This document shows, piece by piece, positions 1 to 8,945 of a stretch of DNA of 64,000 bases (positions are counted from its first letter, which is position 1; each line of letters starts with the position of its first letter). Made by a program: the position numbers and the translations under genes. A model generated the notes under the pieces. It was not told the DNA's origin and did no database searches. It saw nothing but the letters and a program-made list of their open reading frames with translations. This DNA comes from Cellulomonas pakistanensis (GTDB lineage Bacteria; Actinomycetota; Actinomycetes; Actinomycetales; Cellulomonadaceae): the NCBI RefSeq assembly GCF_016862755.1, contig NZ_BONO01000001.1:202757-266756 (forward strand), given 5' to 3'.

Positions 1-2
1 TC

Positions 3-1064
3 CGGGGCAATCCGCCGGACATCGCGCTCGCGAACTACAACATGGAGTCGGCGCGGTTCGTGCAGCGCGGGGCGCTCAGCGACCTGTCGGACACCGACGC
101 GGCCGACCGGATCCGCCCGGACCTGCAGCCGCTGATGGACCAGTACGGGTCGTACCCGGGGCGGACCAGCGCGTTGCCGTACTCCGTCATGGCCGCGTCG
201 GTGATCTACAACGAGCAGATCTTCGCCGAGCAGGGGATCGAGGTCCCGCAGACCTGGGACGAGCTGATCGCCGCCTGCGAGACGCTGCAGGCCGCGGGGA
301 TCACCCCGATCTACGCGACGTTCAAGGACGACTGGACGGTCGCCCAGGGGTGGTTCGACTACGCGGTCGGCGGGCAGGTCGACGTGCTCGAGTTCTTCGA
401 CCGGCTCGCCGAGCAGGGCACCGACGTCGGGCCGGACAGCGCGGTGTCGTTCCAGAAGGACTTCAGCGGCCCGCTGGAGCAGGCCACCGAGCTCGCGCAG
501 TACGTGAACCCGGACGCCGCGAGCCGCGGCTACGGCGACGGCAACCTCGCCTTCGCGCAGGGCGAGGCCGCCATGTACCTGCAGGGTCCGTGGGCGTTCA
601 GCGAGATCGCGAAGACCGCGCCCGACCTCCCGCTCGGCACGTTCCCGCTGCCCATGACCGACGACCCGGACGATCTGGCGGTCCGGGTGAACGTCGACCT
701 CGCGGCGTGGATCCCGGTCGAGGCCCGGCACCCGGAGGCCGCGCGCGACTTCCTCGAGCACCTCTACCAGCCGGAGGTCATCGAGGCGTACAACGCCTCG
801 CAGCTGGGCTTCGCGCCGACCACCGACGCGGCCCCCGTCGACGACCCGCGGGTCGCCGGCATGGTCCCGTACTACGAGGAGAACCGGGTCTACCAGGGCC
901 CGTCGGTGCTGGTGCCGAGGACCATCCCGGTCAACAACTACGCACAGGCGGTGCTGCTCGGCCAGGACTCGGCCGCGATGCTGCGCACGCTCGACGCGGA
1001 CTGGGCGCGACTCGCCTTCCGGCAGCCGGCCCCCGTCACGGAGACGAAGGAGTCGACGCGATGA
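3..1064 (+). CDS. Carbohydrate ABC transporter solute-binding protein (5' end outside window)
   Basis: This is an extracellular solute-binding protein of family 1 (COG1653 type), the lipid-anchored sugar receptor of a CUT1 ABC importer. The frame is open from the first bases of the window, so the signal peptide and N-terminal lobe start are missing; a methionine at 42 is internal. Visible family features are an early PDIAL stretch, a segment around AMYLQGPWAF typical of these receptors, and a C-terminal helical part. The stop overlaps the start of the first permease by four bases (ATGA), so the genes are translationally coupled. The bound sugar cannot be read from sequence; the downstream alpha-glucosidase suggests an alpha-linked oligosaccharide such as maltose or isomaltose. 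Confidence 0.9.
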   Translation, partial: RGNPPDIALANYNMESARFVQRGALSDLSDTDAADRIRPDLQPLMDQYGSYPGRTSALPYSVMAASVIYNEQIFAEQGIEVPQTWDELIAACETLQAAGITPIYATFKDDWTVAQGWFDYAVGGQVDVLEFFDRLAEQGTDVGPDSAVSFQKDFSGPLEQATELAQYVNPDAASRGYGDGNLAFAQGEAAMYLQGPWAFSEIAKTAPDLPLGTFPLPMTDDPDDLAVRVNVDLAAWIPVEARHPEAARDFLEHLYQPEVIEAYNASQLGFAPTTDAAPVDDPRVAGMVPYYEENRVYQGPSVLVPRTIPVNNYAQAVLLGQDSAAMLRTLDADWARLAFRQPAPVTETKESTR

Positions 1065-1987
1065 CCGGTACCGTCACGACCGCGGCCGCGGCGAGCGCTG
1101 CGACCACCCGCCCGGCGCCGAGACGCCCGCGCCGGCGCGTCGAGCCGCTGTACTACCTGCTCCTGCTGCCGACGGTCGTCCTGTTCACGCTGGCGATCAC
1201 GGTGCCGGGCGTCATCGGCATCTTCTTCAGCTTCACCGACTCGATCGGCATCGGCGACTGGAGCTTCGTCGGGCTGACCAACTACGTCGCGATGTTCAGC
1301 GACCCGGCGATCCTGCAGAGCTACCTGTTCACGTTCGGCTTCGCGGTCGCGACCGTCCTCGTCGTCAACGTGGTCGCGTTCCTGCTCGCCGTGGGGCTCA
1401 CCTCGCGGATCCGGATGAAGACGGCGCTGCGCACGGTGTTCGTGGTCCCGATGGTGATCAGCGGCATCATCATCGCCTACGTCTTCAACTTCCTGTTCTC
1501 GAACTCGCTGCCCGCCGCGGGCGCCGCCACGGGGATCAGCTGGCTGGAGACGAGCCTGCTCGCCAACCCGGACCTCGCGTGGGTGGCGATCGTCGTCGTG
1601 ACCGCGTGGCAGTCGATCCCCGGCACGATGCTCATCTACATCGCGGGGCTGCTGTCCGTGCCCGGCGACGTGTACGAGGCGGCCGACCTGGACGGTGCGA
1701 GCAAGCTCCAGCAGCTGCTGCGGATCACGGTCCCGCTGGTCGCCGGGTACGTCGTCATCAACGTCATCCTGGGCTTCAAGGGCTACCTCAACGCCTACGA
1801 CATCATCGTCGGCCTCACCAACGGCGGTCCCGGCACCGCCACGCGCAGCGTCGCCATGACGATCATCGCCGGCTTCAACGGCGGCGACTACGCCTACCAG
1901 ATGGCCAACGCGACGATCTTCTTCGTCGTCGCGGTCCTCATCTCGCTCCTGCAGCTCTCCCTGACGCGCTCCCGGAAGGCCTCGTGA
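1061..1987 (+). CDS. Carbohydrate ABC transporter permease 1 (MalF/UgpA-like)
   Basis: This inner-membrane permease of 308 residues has an Arg/Pro-rich cytosolic N-terminus and about six hydrophobic segments. The EAA loop that contacts the ATPase is visible as EAADLDGASKLQQLLRITVP in the C-terminal third. The ATG at 1061 overlaps the stop of the binding-protein gene, which fixes the start; the open frame extends upstream but would overlap the previous gene completely. It pairs with the next gene as the heterodimeric channel. No ATP-binding subunit lies here, as is usual in actinobacteria where one shared MsiK-type ATPase serves many importers. Confidence 0.93.
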   Translation: MTGTVTTAAAASAATTRPAPRRPRRRVEPLYYLLLLPTVVLFTLAITVPGVIGIFFSFTDSIGIGDWSFVGLTNYVAMFSDPAILQSYLFTFGFAVATVLVVNVVAFLLAVGLTSRIRMKTALRTVFVVPMVISGIIIAYVFNFLFSNSLPAAGAATGISWLETSLLANPDLAWVAIVVVTAWQSIPGTMLIYIAGLLSVPGDVYEAADLDGASKLQQLLRITVPLVAGYVVINVILGFKGYLNAYDIIVGLTNGGPGTATRSVAMTIIAGFNGGDYAYQMANATIFFVVAVLISLLQLSLTRSRKAS

Positions 1988-2877
1988 TGGCGACGCAGAC
2001 GACGGCGGGGCCCGTGCCCGCCCGCGGCACCGGCCGCACGACCGGGCAGGTCCGCAAGGAGCGCACGAACTGGTCCGGGACGGTCGTCCTCGTGCTCTGC
2101 GCCGTCACCGTCCTGCTGCCGCTCTACGTGACGGTGTCCATGGCGTTCAAGACCCAGGGGCAGGCCGTCGACGGGCAGGCGTTCTCGCTGCCCGCGCCGT
2201 TCAGCGTCGACGGCTTCGTGCAGGCGTGGAACCTCACGAACTTCCCCGTGGGAGCCGGGATCTCGCTCCTGGTCACCGCGGGCACCGTCGTGGCGACGAT
2301 CCTGCTCGCCGCGTTCGCGTCCTACGCGATCATGCGGAACTGGGACCACCGGGTGTTCCGGTACTCGTTCTACTACCTGCTCGCCGCGATGTTCATCCCG
2401 TTCCCGGTCGTCGCCCTGCCGCAGATCCAGCTGACCGGACGGGTCGGCCTCGACAACCCCTTCGGCGTGATCCTGCTGGCGACCATGTTCCAGCTCAGCT
2501 TCTCCGTGCTGCTGTTCACCGCGTTCCTCCGCTCGATCCCCGAGGAGCTCGAGGAGAGCGCCCGCCTGGACGGGGCCACGACGTGGCAGACGTTCTGGCG
2601 ACTGATCTTCCCGTTGCTGGCGCCGATGAGCGCGACGGTCGGGATCTTCGCGTTCCTGTACGCCTGGAACGACTTCATGATGCCGTCGCTGATCATCGCC
2701 GACCCGGCGCTGCAGACCCTGCCCGTGCGGCAGAACCTGTTCCAGAACCAGTTCAGCAACAACTACCACGTGGCGTTCGCGTCGTACCTGATGGCGATGG
2801 CGCCCGCGATCGTCGCCTACCTGTTCACGCAGCGCTGGGTGATGGAGGGCGTCACGCAGGGCGCCGTGAAGGGCTGA
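1987..2877 (+). CDS. Carbohydrate ABC transporter permease 2 (MalG-like)
   Basis: This is the second permease of the importer, 296 residues with about six membrane spans and a charged N-terminal tail. The EAA motif reads EESARLDGATTWQTFWRLIF. The start overlaps the previous stop by one base (TGATG), a typical coupled arrangement. CUT1 importers need one MalF-like and one MalG-like subunit, and this gene completes the pair. The next gene follows after 62 bases with its own strong ribosome binding site, so the glycosidase is probably in the same transcript. Confidence 0.93.
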   Translation: MATQTTAGPVPARGTGRTTGQVRKERTNWSGTVVLVLCAVTVLLPLYVTVSMAFKTQGQAVDGQAFSLPAPFSVDGFVQAWNLTNFPVGAGISLLVTAGTVVATILLAAFASYAIMRNWDHRVFRYSFYYLLAAMFIPFPVVALPQIQLTGRVGLDNPFGVILLATMFQLSFSVLLFTAFLRSIPEELEESARLDGATTWQTFWRLIFPLLAPMSATVGIFAFLYAWNDFMMPSLIIADPALQTLPVRQNLFQNQFSNNYHVAFASYLMAMAPAIVAYLFTQRWVMEGVTQGAVKG

Positions 2878-2939
2878 CACCCCGCCACCGGAGCCGCTCA
2901 CCCGCACCCCCCGTCGACCGACCAGGAGGACGCACCCGC

Positions 2940-4652
2940 ATGACCGCACCGGACACCACCGCCCCGACGCCGGCCGCGAGCACCCCGCCCGGGGACGTCC
3001 CCGCGTGGTGGCGGCAGGCCGTCGTCTACCAGGTGTACCCGCGCAGCTTCGCCGACGCCGACGGCGACGGGCTGGGCGACCTGGCCGGGATCACCCGGCG
3101 CGCCGACTACCTCGCCGAGCTCGGCGTCGACGCGATCTGGCTCAGCCCGTTCTACCCGTCGGCGCTCGCGGACGGCGGATACGACGTGGCGGACTACCGC
3201 GACGTGGACCCGCGGCTGGGGACGCTCGACGACTTCGACGCGCTGGTCGAGGCGCTGCACGCGCGAGGCATCCGGGTCGTGGTCGACATCGTGCCGAACC
3301 ACACCTCCGACCAGCACGCGTGGTTCCGGGAGGCCCTGGCCGCGGGCCCCGGGTCCCCGGCCCGAGCGCGGTACATCTTCCGCGACGGGTCCGGGCCGGG
3401 AGGGTCGGAGCCGCCGACCGACTGGGAGTCGACCTTCGGCGGTCCGGCCTGGACCCGGGTCCCGGACGGGCAGTGGTACCTGCACAGCTTCGCCCCCGAG
3501 CAGCCGGACCTCGCCTGGGACCACCCGGAGGTGCGCGCCGACTTCGTCCGGACGCTGCGGTTCTGGTCCGACCGTGGGGTCGACGGCTTCCGCATCGACG
3601 TGGCGCACATGCTGACGAAGGACCTCACCGAGCCGCTGCCCTCCGCCGCGGAGATCGAGGCCATGCCCCGGGACGGGAACCACCCGCTGTACGACCGGGA
3701 CGACGTGCACGAGGTCTACGCCGAGTGGCGCACCGTGCTCGACGACTACGACCCGCCGCGCGCCGCGGTCGCCGAGGCCTGGGTCGACTCGGAGCGGGTG
3801 CCGCTCTACGCGCGGCCCGAGAGCCTCGGGCAGTCGTTCAACTTCGACCTCCTGCTCGCCGAGCCGGACGCCGCGGAGTTCCGTCGCATCATCACCGACA
3901 ACCTGGAGCTCGCCGTTCGGTCGGGGTCGTCGAGCACCTGGGTGCTGTCCAACCACGACGTGGTGCGGCACGCGACGCGCTACGGGGTCGCGTCCCGCGG
4001 CGACGGGCTGGCGCCCCGGGAGCGCGCGGCCCGGTGGCTGCTCGAGGGCGGGCCCGAGGCGGACCTGGACCGGGCCCGGGGGCTGCGTCTCGCCCGGGCG
4101 GCGACGCTCCTCGTGCTCGGGCTGCCGGGGTCCACCTACCTGTACCAGGGCGAGGAGCTCGGCCTGCACGAGGTCGCGGACATCCCCGCCGAGCAGCGGC
4201 AGGACCCCACGTTCTTCCGCACCGGCGGGTCGCAGGTCGGCCGGGACGGCTGCCGGGTGCCGATCCCGTGGACCGCGGACGCGGGTTCGTTCGGCTTCGG
4301 CGCCGCCGGCTCCCACCTGCCGCAGCCCGCGTGGTTCGCCGAGCACGCGGTGGCGGTCCAGGAGCCCGACCCGGCGTCCACGCTGGCGCTGTACCGGCAG
4401 GCCCTCGACGCCCGGCGGCGGCTGCAGGGGGAGGAGCGGCTGACGTGGGTGGACACCGGACGGGACGACGTCCTGCACTACGTCCGACCGGGCGGGTGGC
4501 ACGTGGTGACGGTGTTCGGCGACGAGCCGTACCCGGTCGGCGGCGTGGGACGGGTGGTCCTGACCAGCGCGCCGGACGCCGGGTCGGCGGCGGACGGGGC
4601 GGTGCTGGTGCCCGGGGGCGCGACGGTCTGGTTCACCCCGCCAGAGGGCTGA
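2940..4652 (+). CDS. GH13 alpha-glucosidase (oligo-1,6-glucosidase/maltase type)
   Basis: This cytosolic retaining alpha-glucosidase of 570 residues is a GH13 (alpha-amylase family) enzyme. The first conserved region has VVDIVPNHTSDQH, the nucleophile is Asp220 in GFRIDVAH, the acid/base is Glu279 in VAEAWVDSE and the transition-state stabiliser is Asp340 in LSNHDVVRH. The N-terminal WWRQAVVYQVYPRSFAD is the usual opening of maltase and isomaltase types. AGGAGGA at 2924-2930 sets the ATG at 2940. Placed last in the sugar-import operon, it most likely hydrolyses the imported alpha-glucoside to glucose. Whether it prefers alpha-1,4 or alpha-1,6 bonds is not decided here. Confidence 0.92.
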   Translation: MTAPDTTAPTPAASTPPGDVPAWWRQAVVYQVYPRSFADADGDGLGDLAGITRRADYLAELGVDAIWLSPFYPSALADGGYDVADYRDVDPRLGTLDDFDALVEALHARGIRVVVDIVPNHTSDQHAWFREALAAGPGSPARARYIFRDGSGPGGSEPPTDWESTFGGPAWTRVPDGQWYLHSFAPEQPDLAWDHPEVRADFVRTLRFWSDRGVDGFRIDVAHMLTKDLTEPLPSAAEIEAMPRDGNHPLYDRDDVHEVYAEWRTVLDDYDPPRAAVAEAWVDSERVPLYARPESLGQSFNFDLLLAEPDAAEFRRIITDNLELAVRSGSSSTWVLSNHDVVRHATRYGVASRGDGLAPRERAARWLLEGGPEADLDRARGLRLARAATLLVLGLPGSTYLYQGEELGLHEVADIPAEQRQDPTFFRTGGSQVGRDGCRVPIPWTADAGSFGFGAAGSHLPQPAWFAEHAVAVQEPDPASTLALYRQALDARRRLQGEERLTWVDTGRDDVLHYVRPGGWHVVTVFGDEPYPVGGVGRVVLTSAPDAGSAADGAVLVPGGATVWFTPPEG

Positions 4653-4752
4653 CGCGGGCGCCCCGACGGCGACGTGGTGCAGCGGCATGCGCTGCCCGCT
4701 ACGTTCGCCCCAGCCCGTGCGGACGGCGGGCGTCGTCCCAGGGAGGCGCGCG

Positions 4753-4854
4753 ATGGTGGCAGAAGGCGGCACGCTGAGTCCGGCGCTCGCGGTGGTCGGG
4801 ATCGTCGTGATCCTGGTCGTCGCGGGCGTCATGTTCGCCCGGCGGAAGCGGTGA
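4753..4854 (+). CDS. Putative 33-residue single-span membrane microprotein
   Basis: This short frame encodes a protein with a polar N-terminus (MVAEGGTLSPALAV), one continuous hydrophobic span of about 18 residues and a basic C-terminal end (RRKR). That is the layout of a small membrane protein with a cytosolic C-terminus. GGGAGG at 4741-4746 lies six bases before the ATG, and a strong bidirectional hairpin follows the stop. No family is recognised. It is not inside another credible gene. It may be a stand-alone gene or the tail of the sugar operon; the evidence is composition, ribosome binding site and context only. Confidence 0.55.
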   Translation: MVAEGGTLSPALAVVGIVVILVVAGVMFARRKR

Positions 4855-4926
4855 CGGGCCCGCGCCGGCCCGCCTGATCGACGCCGGTCGCGGTGAGCGA
4901 TGCCGACAGTGTCGTCCGGTGCAGAC

Positions 4927-4962
4927 CGAACCCCCCGGTCGGTGACCCGACCGGGGGGTTCG
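4927..4962. terminator. Bidirectional terminator hairpin
   Basis: A perfect 16-bp stem (CGAACCCCCCGGTCGG and its complement) closes on a TGAC loop between the plus-strand microprotein gene and the convergent SRPBCC gene. There is no clear U-tract, as is common in high-GC actinobacteria. Confidence 0.85.
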
Positions 4963-4976
4963 CGCGCATCGCGGCG

Positions 4977-5723
4977 TCAGATCCGCGCGGCGGGGTCCGT
5001 CCCGTCGTCGCCGGTGCCCGGCACGGTGCCGGTCGTCGGCGGCACGCCCAGCACCGGGTCGGTCTCGACGACCACCGGCTCGACCGGGACCACCGGGTCG
5101 ACGTGCTCGACCGTCGCGGTGTCGTCCTGACCGCCGCCGGCCTTCGCCGCCCCGGCGACCGCAGCAGCGGCACCGGCCGCGGCGACGCCCAGCCCCGCGG
5201 CGACGGCCTTGCCCTTGTCGCCCTCCGAGGCGGCCGCGTCGGCGACGCCGGGCGTGCCGACAGAGGCACCCGGGTTCACCTCGCCGCGCCAGGCGCCGGT
5301 CGCGTAGCCCTCGTCCTCGATGAACGCCTTGAAGCGCTCCAGGTCCTTCGCGGCGGTGTTCTCGACGACGCCGAGCTTGTCGCCGACCTTCTCGACCAGG
5401 CCCTCGGGTTCGTACTCGAGGGACAGGTGCACGGACGTCTGCCCGCCGCCGAGGTCCTCGAACGTGACGGCGCCCGCGTTGGTCGCGCCCTCCGTGGCGG
5501 CCCAGGCGACCTTGGTGTCGCGGACCTGCTCGAGGATCCGGGCCTCCCACTCGCGCTTCACTCCGGCGATCTCGGCGACCCACTTCAGGCGGTCGTCGCT
5601 GAGCTGGGTCACGGACTTGACGCCCCCCATGAACCGGGAGAAGTCCTCGAACTGGGTCCACTGGTTGTACGCGACGCTGACCGGCACGTTCACCAGGACA
5701 GACTCCTCGACCTTCGTCGTCAT
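4977..5723 (-). CDS. SRPBCC (cyclase/dehydrase-like) protein with Ala/Gly/Pro-rich tail
   Basis: Residues 1 to about 145 form a START/SRPBCC-type polyketide cyclase-like fold, recognised from VEESVLVNVPVSVAYNQWTQ at the N-terminus, the VKSVTQL and VKREWEARI strands, and the long C-terminal helix with AAKDLERFKAFIE. These helix-grip proteins bind hydrophobic ligands or lipids; actinobacterial members are usually uncharacterised. The remaining 100 residues are low-complexity (Ala/Gly, then Val/Pro/Thr) with an ERG-like charged break and look disordered. The start at 5723 is preceded by GAGGAGAC. No ligand or partner can be named. Confidence 0.85.
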   Translation of the reverse strand: MTTKVEESVLVNVPVSVAYNQWTQFEDFSRFMGGVKSVTQLSDDRLKWVAEIAGVKREWEARILEQVRDTKVAWAATEGATNAGAVTFEDLGGGQTSVHLSLEYEPEGLVEKVGDKLGVVENTAAKDLERFKAFIEDEGYATGAWRGEVNPGASVGTPGVADAAASEGDKGKAVAAGLGVAAAGAAAAVAGAAKAGGGQDDTATVEHVDPVVPVEPVVVETDPVLGVPPTTGTVPGTGDDGTDPAARI

Positions 5724-5809
5724 GACGTCTCCTCGTCCGAGCTCGGTGCCGGGTGACTGCTCCACCCGGCCCGTCCAGGATGCGCGCGGACGGCCGCGGG
5801 CGCCTGCGC

Positions 5810-6307
5810 TCAGCCGGCGAACGCGATGACGCCGGTGATCACGAGGCTGATCGCGATCGTCCACAGCGTGATGGCGATCCCCTGCCAGGTGAGGATGCGG
5901 GCGCGGGGCACGCCCGACGCGGCCAGCGCGGCCGCGGTGAAGTGCGTCGGGATGAGCAGCGGGCCGAGCAGGCTCACGCCGGCGACCCCGTAGCGGGCGA
6001 ACGCGCGGTCGAACTTCTGCCGGTTCGCGCTCGGGGCCACCGGGGCCCGGCCGCCGCGGGTGACGACGGCCTGCCGGGTGCGGGCGCCGACCAGCACCAC
6101 CAGCAGCACCGCGACGAAGTTGCCGACGATCCCCGCGACGGCGGCGAACACCGGGTGGATGCCGCCGACGACGCCGATCGCGGCGGCGCCCTCGCCCTCG
6201 ACGAACGGGACGGCACCGGCGAGCGCGACGCCCGCGGGCTGGAGCCAGTCGGGGAGCTGGGCGACGAGCTCCTGGAACTGCGGGACGACGTCGGACAGAC
6301 CAGCCAT
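5810..6307 (-). CDS. Small multidrug-export-type membrane protein (PF06695-like)
   Basis: This 165-residue membrane protein has about four or five hydrophobic segments. The features PFVEGEGAAAIGVV near residue 35 and the C-terminal GVSLLGPLLIPTHFTAAALAASG match the so-called small multi-drug export protein family (Sm_multidrug_ex), a DedA-related group whose transport role is poorly documented. The gene is 86 bases downstream of the SRPBCC gene start on the same strand but is transcribed toward it, so the two could share a transcript starting here. The substrate is unknown. Confidence 0.75.
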   Translation of the reverse strand: MAGLSDVVPQFQELVAQLPDWLQPAGVALAGAVPFVEGEGAAAIGVVGGIHPVFAAVAGIVGNFVAVLLVVLVGARTRQAVVTRGGRAPVAPSANRQKFDRAFARYGVAGVSLLGPLLIPTHFTAAALAASGVPRARILTWQGIAITLWTIAISLVITGVIAFAG

Positions 6308-6460
6308 GGAGACCTCCGGGGTGCGGATCGGACGGTGCGTTTCTCGGTGCCTCCAGCCAACGGCGTCGACGCCGCCCGCGGCAGTGGCGCGGTGTCACCG
6401 GCGTCCGTGAGGTCCCGGGGAGCACCCCGTGACGGATGTCATGGCCGTACGGTCGGGTCC

Positions 6461-7708
6461 ATGGCGGATCCGGGTCGCACGTCGGTCACGCGCGGGGCGG
6501 TGCCCGGCGGCGTCAGCCCGTACGCCGGAGGGGTCCGGGCGACGTGGTGGTACACCGTCGCGGGGCTCGTGTTCCTCGACCTCGTGGTGGTGGTGAACTG
6601 GTGGGTCTGGCTGGGGCAGCTCCCCGAGCACGCTGTCGTCCCGGGTGGTCCGGCGCTCGCGGCCGTGGGCGTCGTGCTCCAGCTCGCCGCGGCGGTCGTG
6701 CTCGTCCGTGACTACCCGGTCGTGGCGCACGCCGGCGAGGACGCCCCGGTCGACCCCCTGCGGCGCCGACGCGACGTGGCGGCGCTCGTGGTGGGCGCCG
6801 CGGGAGCCGCCCTGCTCGGGATCACCACGGGGTCCTGGATGCTCGGCGTCGGCGTGCTGGCGTTCCTGCTCAGCCTGCGGCCCTGGCCCCGGGGCGTGCG
6901 CTGGCGCCTCGTCGTCGTCCTCACGCTGGTGCTGGTGGCGCTGTGGGCGGTCGACGCGCCCCGGTTCGGGATCGACACCGCCGAGGCCGAGCTCGCGACG
7001 CTGCCGCCCACGCTGATCCTGCTGCTGCCCGCGATGTCGGCGTTCTCGCTGTGGTGGTGGGACCTGGTGCGCGAGCTCGACCGGGCGCGGGAGGCCGCGG
7101 GGGCGCTGTCCGCGATGCGCGAGCGGCTGCGGCTGGCCGGAGAGGTGCACGACCTGCAGGGCCATCACCTCCAGGTCGTGGCGCTGCAGCTGGAGCTGGC
7201 GGAGCGGCTGATCGAGCGTGACCCGGCCGCCGCGGCGGAGCAGATCCGCACCGCGCGGGCGTCGGTCGACGAGGCGCGGGCCGGCACGCGCGACCTGGCG
7301 ACCCGGTTCCGCGGCGTGCCGCTGCCGGACGAGATCGCGAACGCCGCCGACCTGCTCCGCGCCGCGGGCCACGAGGTGCAGGTGCAGCTCGGCCCGGGGG
7401 CCGAGGACGCGCCCGCCGACGTGCTCGGGCCGCTGGTCCGGGAGAGTGTGACGAACGTCCTCAAGCACGGCGCGGGCGCCCGGGCGCGGATCAGCCTGCG
7501 GCGCGACGGCGACCGGTGGCGCTACGCCATCGCCAACGACCGGGACGAGCGGGCTGCGACGCCCGGCGGGCCGCCGGGCACGGGCATCGCGGCGATCCGC
7601 GACCGGATCGGCGCGCTCGGCGGCGAGGTGCACGTGCGCCGCGACGACGAGTTCGAGCTGACGGTCGCGGTGCCAGTCGGCGCCACGGGGGAGGGGGTTC
7701 GCACGTGA
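6461..7708 (+). CDS. NarL-type sensor histidine kinase
   Basis: This 415-residue kinase has about six transmembrane segments in residues 27-195, a short linker and a HisKA_3/HATPase_c module. The phosphorylated histidine is probably His230 in GEVHDLQGHH. The ATP-binding part shows the N-box as ESVTNVLKHG and a glycine-rich GTGIAAIRDRIGALGG lid region. No extracellular sensor domain is present, so the stimulus is probably read within the membrane, as in DesK-like kinases. The stop overlaps the GTG start of the response regulator, so it forms a coupled two-component pair. Target genes are unknown. Confidence 0.9.
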   Translation: MADPGRTSVTRGAVPGGVSPYAGGVRATWWYTVAGLVFLDLVVVVNWWVWLGQLPEHAVVPGGPALAAVGVVLQLAAAVVLVRDYPVVAHAGEDAPVDPLRRRRDVAALVVGAAGAALLGITTGSWMLGVGVLAFLLSLRPWPRGVRWRLVVVLTLVLVALWAVDAPRFGIDTAEAELATLPPTLILLLPAMSAFSLWWWDLVRELDRAREAAGALSAMRERLRLAGEVHDLQGHHLQVVALQLELAERLIERDPAAAAEQIRTARASVDEARAGTRDLATRFRGVPLPDEIANAADLLRAAGHEVQVQLGPGAEDAPADVLGPLVRESVTNVLKHGAGARARISLRRDGDRWRYAIANDRDERAATPGGPPGTGIAAIRDRIGALGGEVHVRRDDEFELTVAVPVGATGEGVRT

Positions 7709-8307
7709 TCCGGGTGCTCATCGCCGACGACGAGGACATGATCCGCACGGCGCTCGCGGCCCTCCTCGGGCTGGAGCCCGACCTGGAGGTCGTCGCCGAG
7801 TGCCGGTCGGGCGCGGAGGCGCTGACCGAGGCGGAGCGCACCCGGCCGGACGTGTGCCTGCTCGACCTCGAGATGCCCGGCATCGACGGCGTCGACACCG
7901 CGGCCCGGCTGACGCGCGCGCTGCCCACGCGGTGCGTGGTCGTCACCCGGCACGCACGGCCCGGGGTGCTGCGCCGCGCGCTGCAGGCCGGGGTCGACGG
8001 GTTCCTGCCGAAGTCCCGCCCCGCCCAGGACGTCGCCGAGGTGATCCGGCTGGTCGCGGCCGGGCGGCGGTACGTCGACCCCGAGGTCGCCGCCGACGCG
8101 CTCGCCGACGAGCGCAGCCCGCTCACCGACCGCGAGCTCGACGTGCTCCGCGCCGGCCGGCGGGGCCAGACCATCGCGGAGATCGCCGCCGCCGTGCACC
8201 TGTCGCCGGGCACGGTGCGGAACCACGTCTCGTCGATCCTGGGCAAGCTCGGGGTCGCGACCCGGCAGCAGGCGGTGCTCGCCGCGGAGGAGCGCGGCTG
8301 GATCTGA
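7705..8307 (+). CDS. NarL/FixJ-family response regulator
   Basis: This 200-residue regulator has an N-terminal receiver domain with acidic residues Asp8 and Asp9, phospho-acceptor Asp54 (LLDLEMPG), Thr81 and Lys103, all in the expected places. The C-terminal LuxR-type helix-turn-helix is visible as LTDRELDVLRAG, TIAEIAAAVHLSPGTVRNHVSS. The GTG start at 7705 overlaps the kinase stop by four bases. Phosphorylation by the upstream kinase should drive dimerisation and promoter binding. DesR and LiaR-type regulators are the closest relatives by organisation. Confidence 0.92.
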   Translation: MIRVLIADDEDMIRTALAALLGLEPDLEVVAECRSGAEALTEAERTRPDVCLLDLEMPGIDGVDTAARLTRALPTRCVVVTRHARPGVLRRALQAGVDGFLPKSRPAQDVAEVIRLVAAGRRYVDPEVAADALADERSPLTDRELDVLRAGRRGQTIAEIAAAVHLSPGTVRNHVSSILGKLGVATRQQAVLAAEERGWI

Positions 8308-8362
8308 GCCGGGTCGGCCGGGCTCCCGCCGTCAGCGGCGCACGTGCGGGATCGTGGACCCC

Positions 8363-8935
8363 ATGACCGACCCCGCCCCGGCCGACGACCTGCTCGTGGT
8401 GCCCGACGCCGCCGCCTGGCGCGCGTGGCTGGACACCCACGAGGACGAGACCGCCGGCGTCTGGCTGGTGCTCGCGAAGAAGGGCACCGTCGACCCCACG
8501 TCGCTGACCTACGCGGAGGCGCTCGACGAGGCGCTGTGCAGCGGCTGGATCGACGGCCAGAAGCGCAGCCGCGACGAGGCGACCTTCCTGCAGCGGTTCA
8601 CCCCACGGCGGCGCCGGTCGATCTGGTCGCAGCGCAACGTCGAGCACGTCGCCCGCCTGGTCGCCGACGGGCGGATGCGGCCGCGCGGGCACGCCGAGGT
8701 CGAGCTGGCCCGGACGGACGGCCGGTGGGACCGCGCCTACGCGGGGTCGGCGACCGCCGAGGTTCCCGAGGACCTGCTGGCGGCGCTCGACGCGGTCCCG
8801 GGAGCGCGGGCGGCGTTCGACGCGCTCGACAAGCAGCGGCGGTACTCGGTGCTGCACCCGCTGATGACCGCGCCGAGCCTGGCCGTGCGGGCGCAGCGCG
8901 TCGCCCGGGCGGTGCGGGGGCTGGTGGAGGGCTGA
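8363..8935 (+). CDS. YdeI/OmpD-associated family protein
   Basis: This protein of 190 residues matches the YdeI/OmpD-associated (bacteriocin-protection) family: WRAWLDTHEDETAGVWLVLAKKG, then YAEALDEALCSGWIDGQ and RFTPRRRRSIWSQRN are the standard conserved blocks. In enterobacteria a member is linked to resistance to cationic peptides, but actinobacterial members are not well studied. I prefer the ATG at 8363 over an in-frame GTG at 8354. It is followed closely by a convergent gene. It is a likely single-gene unit. Confidence 0.85.
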   Translation: MTDPAPADDLLVVPDAAAWRAWLDTHEDETAGVWLVLAKKGTVDPTSLTYAEALDEALCSGWIDGQKRSRDEATFLQRFTPRRRRSIWSQRNVEHVARLVADGRMRPRGHAEVELARTDGRWDRAYAGSATAEVPEDLLAALDAVPGARAAFDALDKQRRYSVLHPLMTAPSLAVRAQRVARAVRGLVEG

Positions 8936-8945
8936 CCGCCCGTCG

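Noticed and set aside
4674..4877. 67-residue plus-strand frame over the microprotein
   Set aside because: It has Arg/Gly/Ala-rich shadow composition, no ribosome binding site and overlaps the better supported 33-residue frame.
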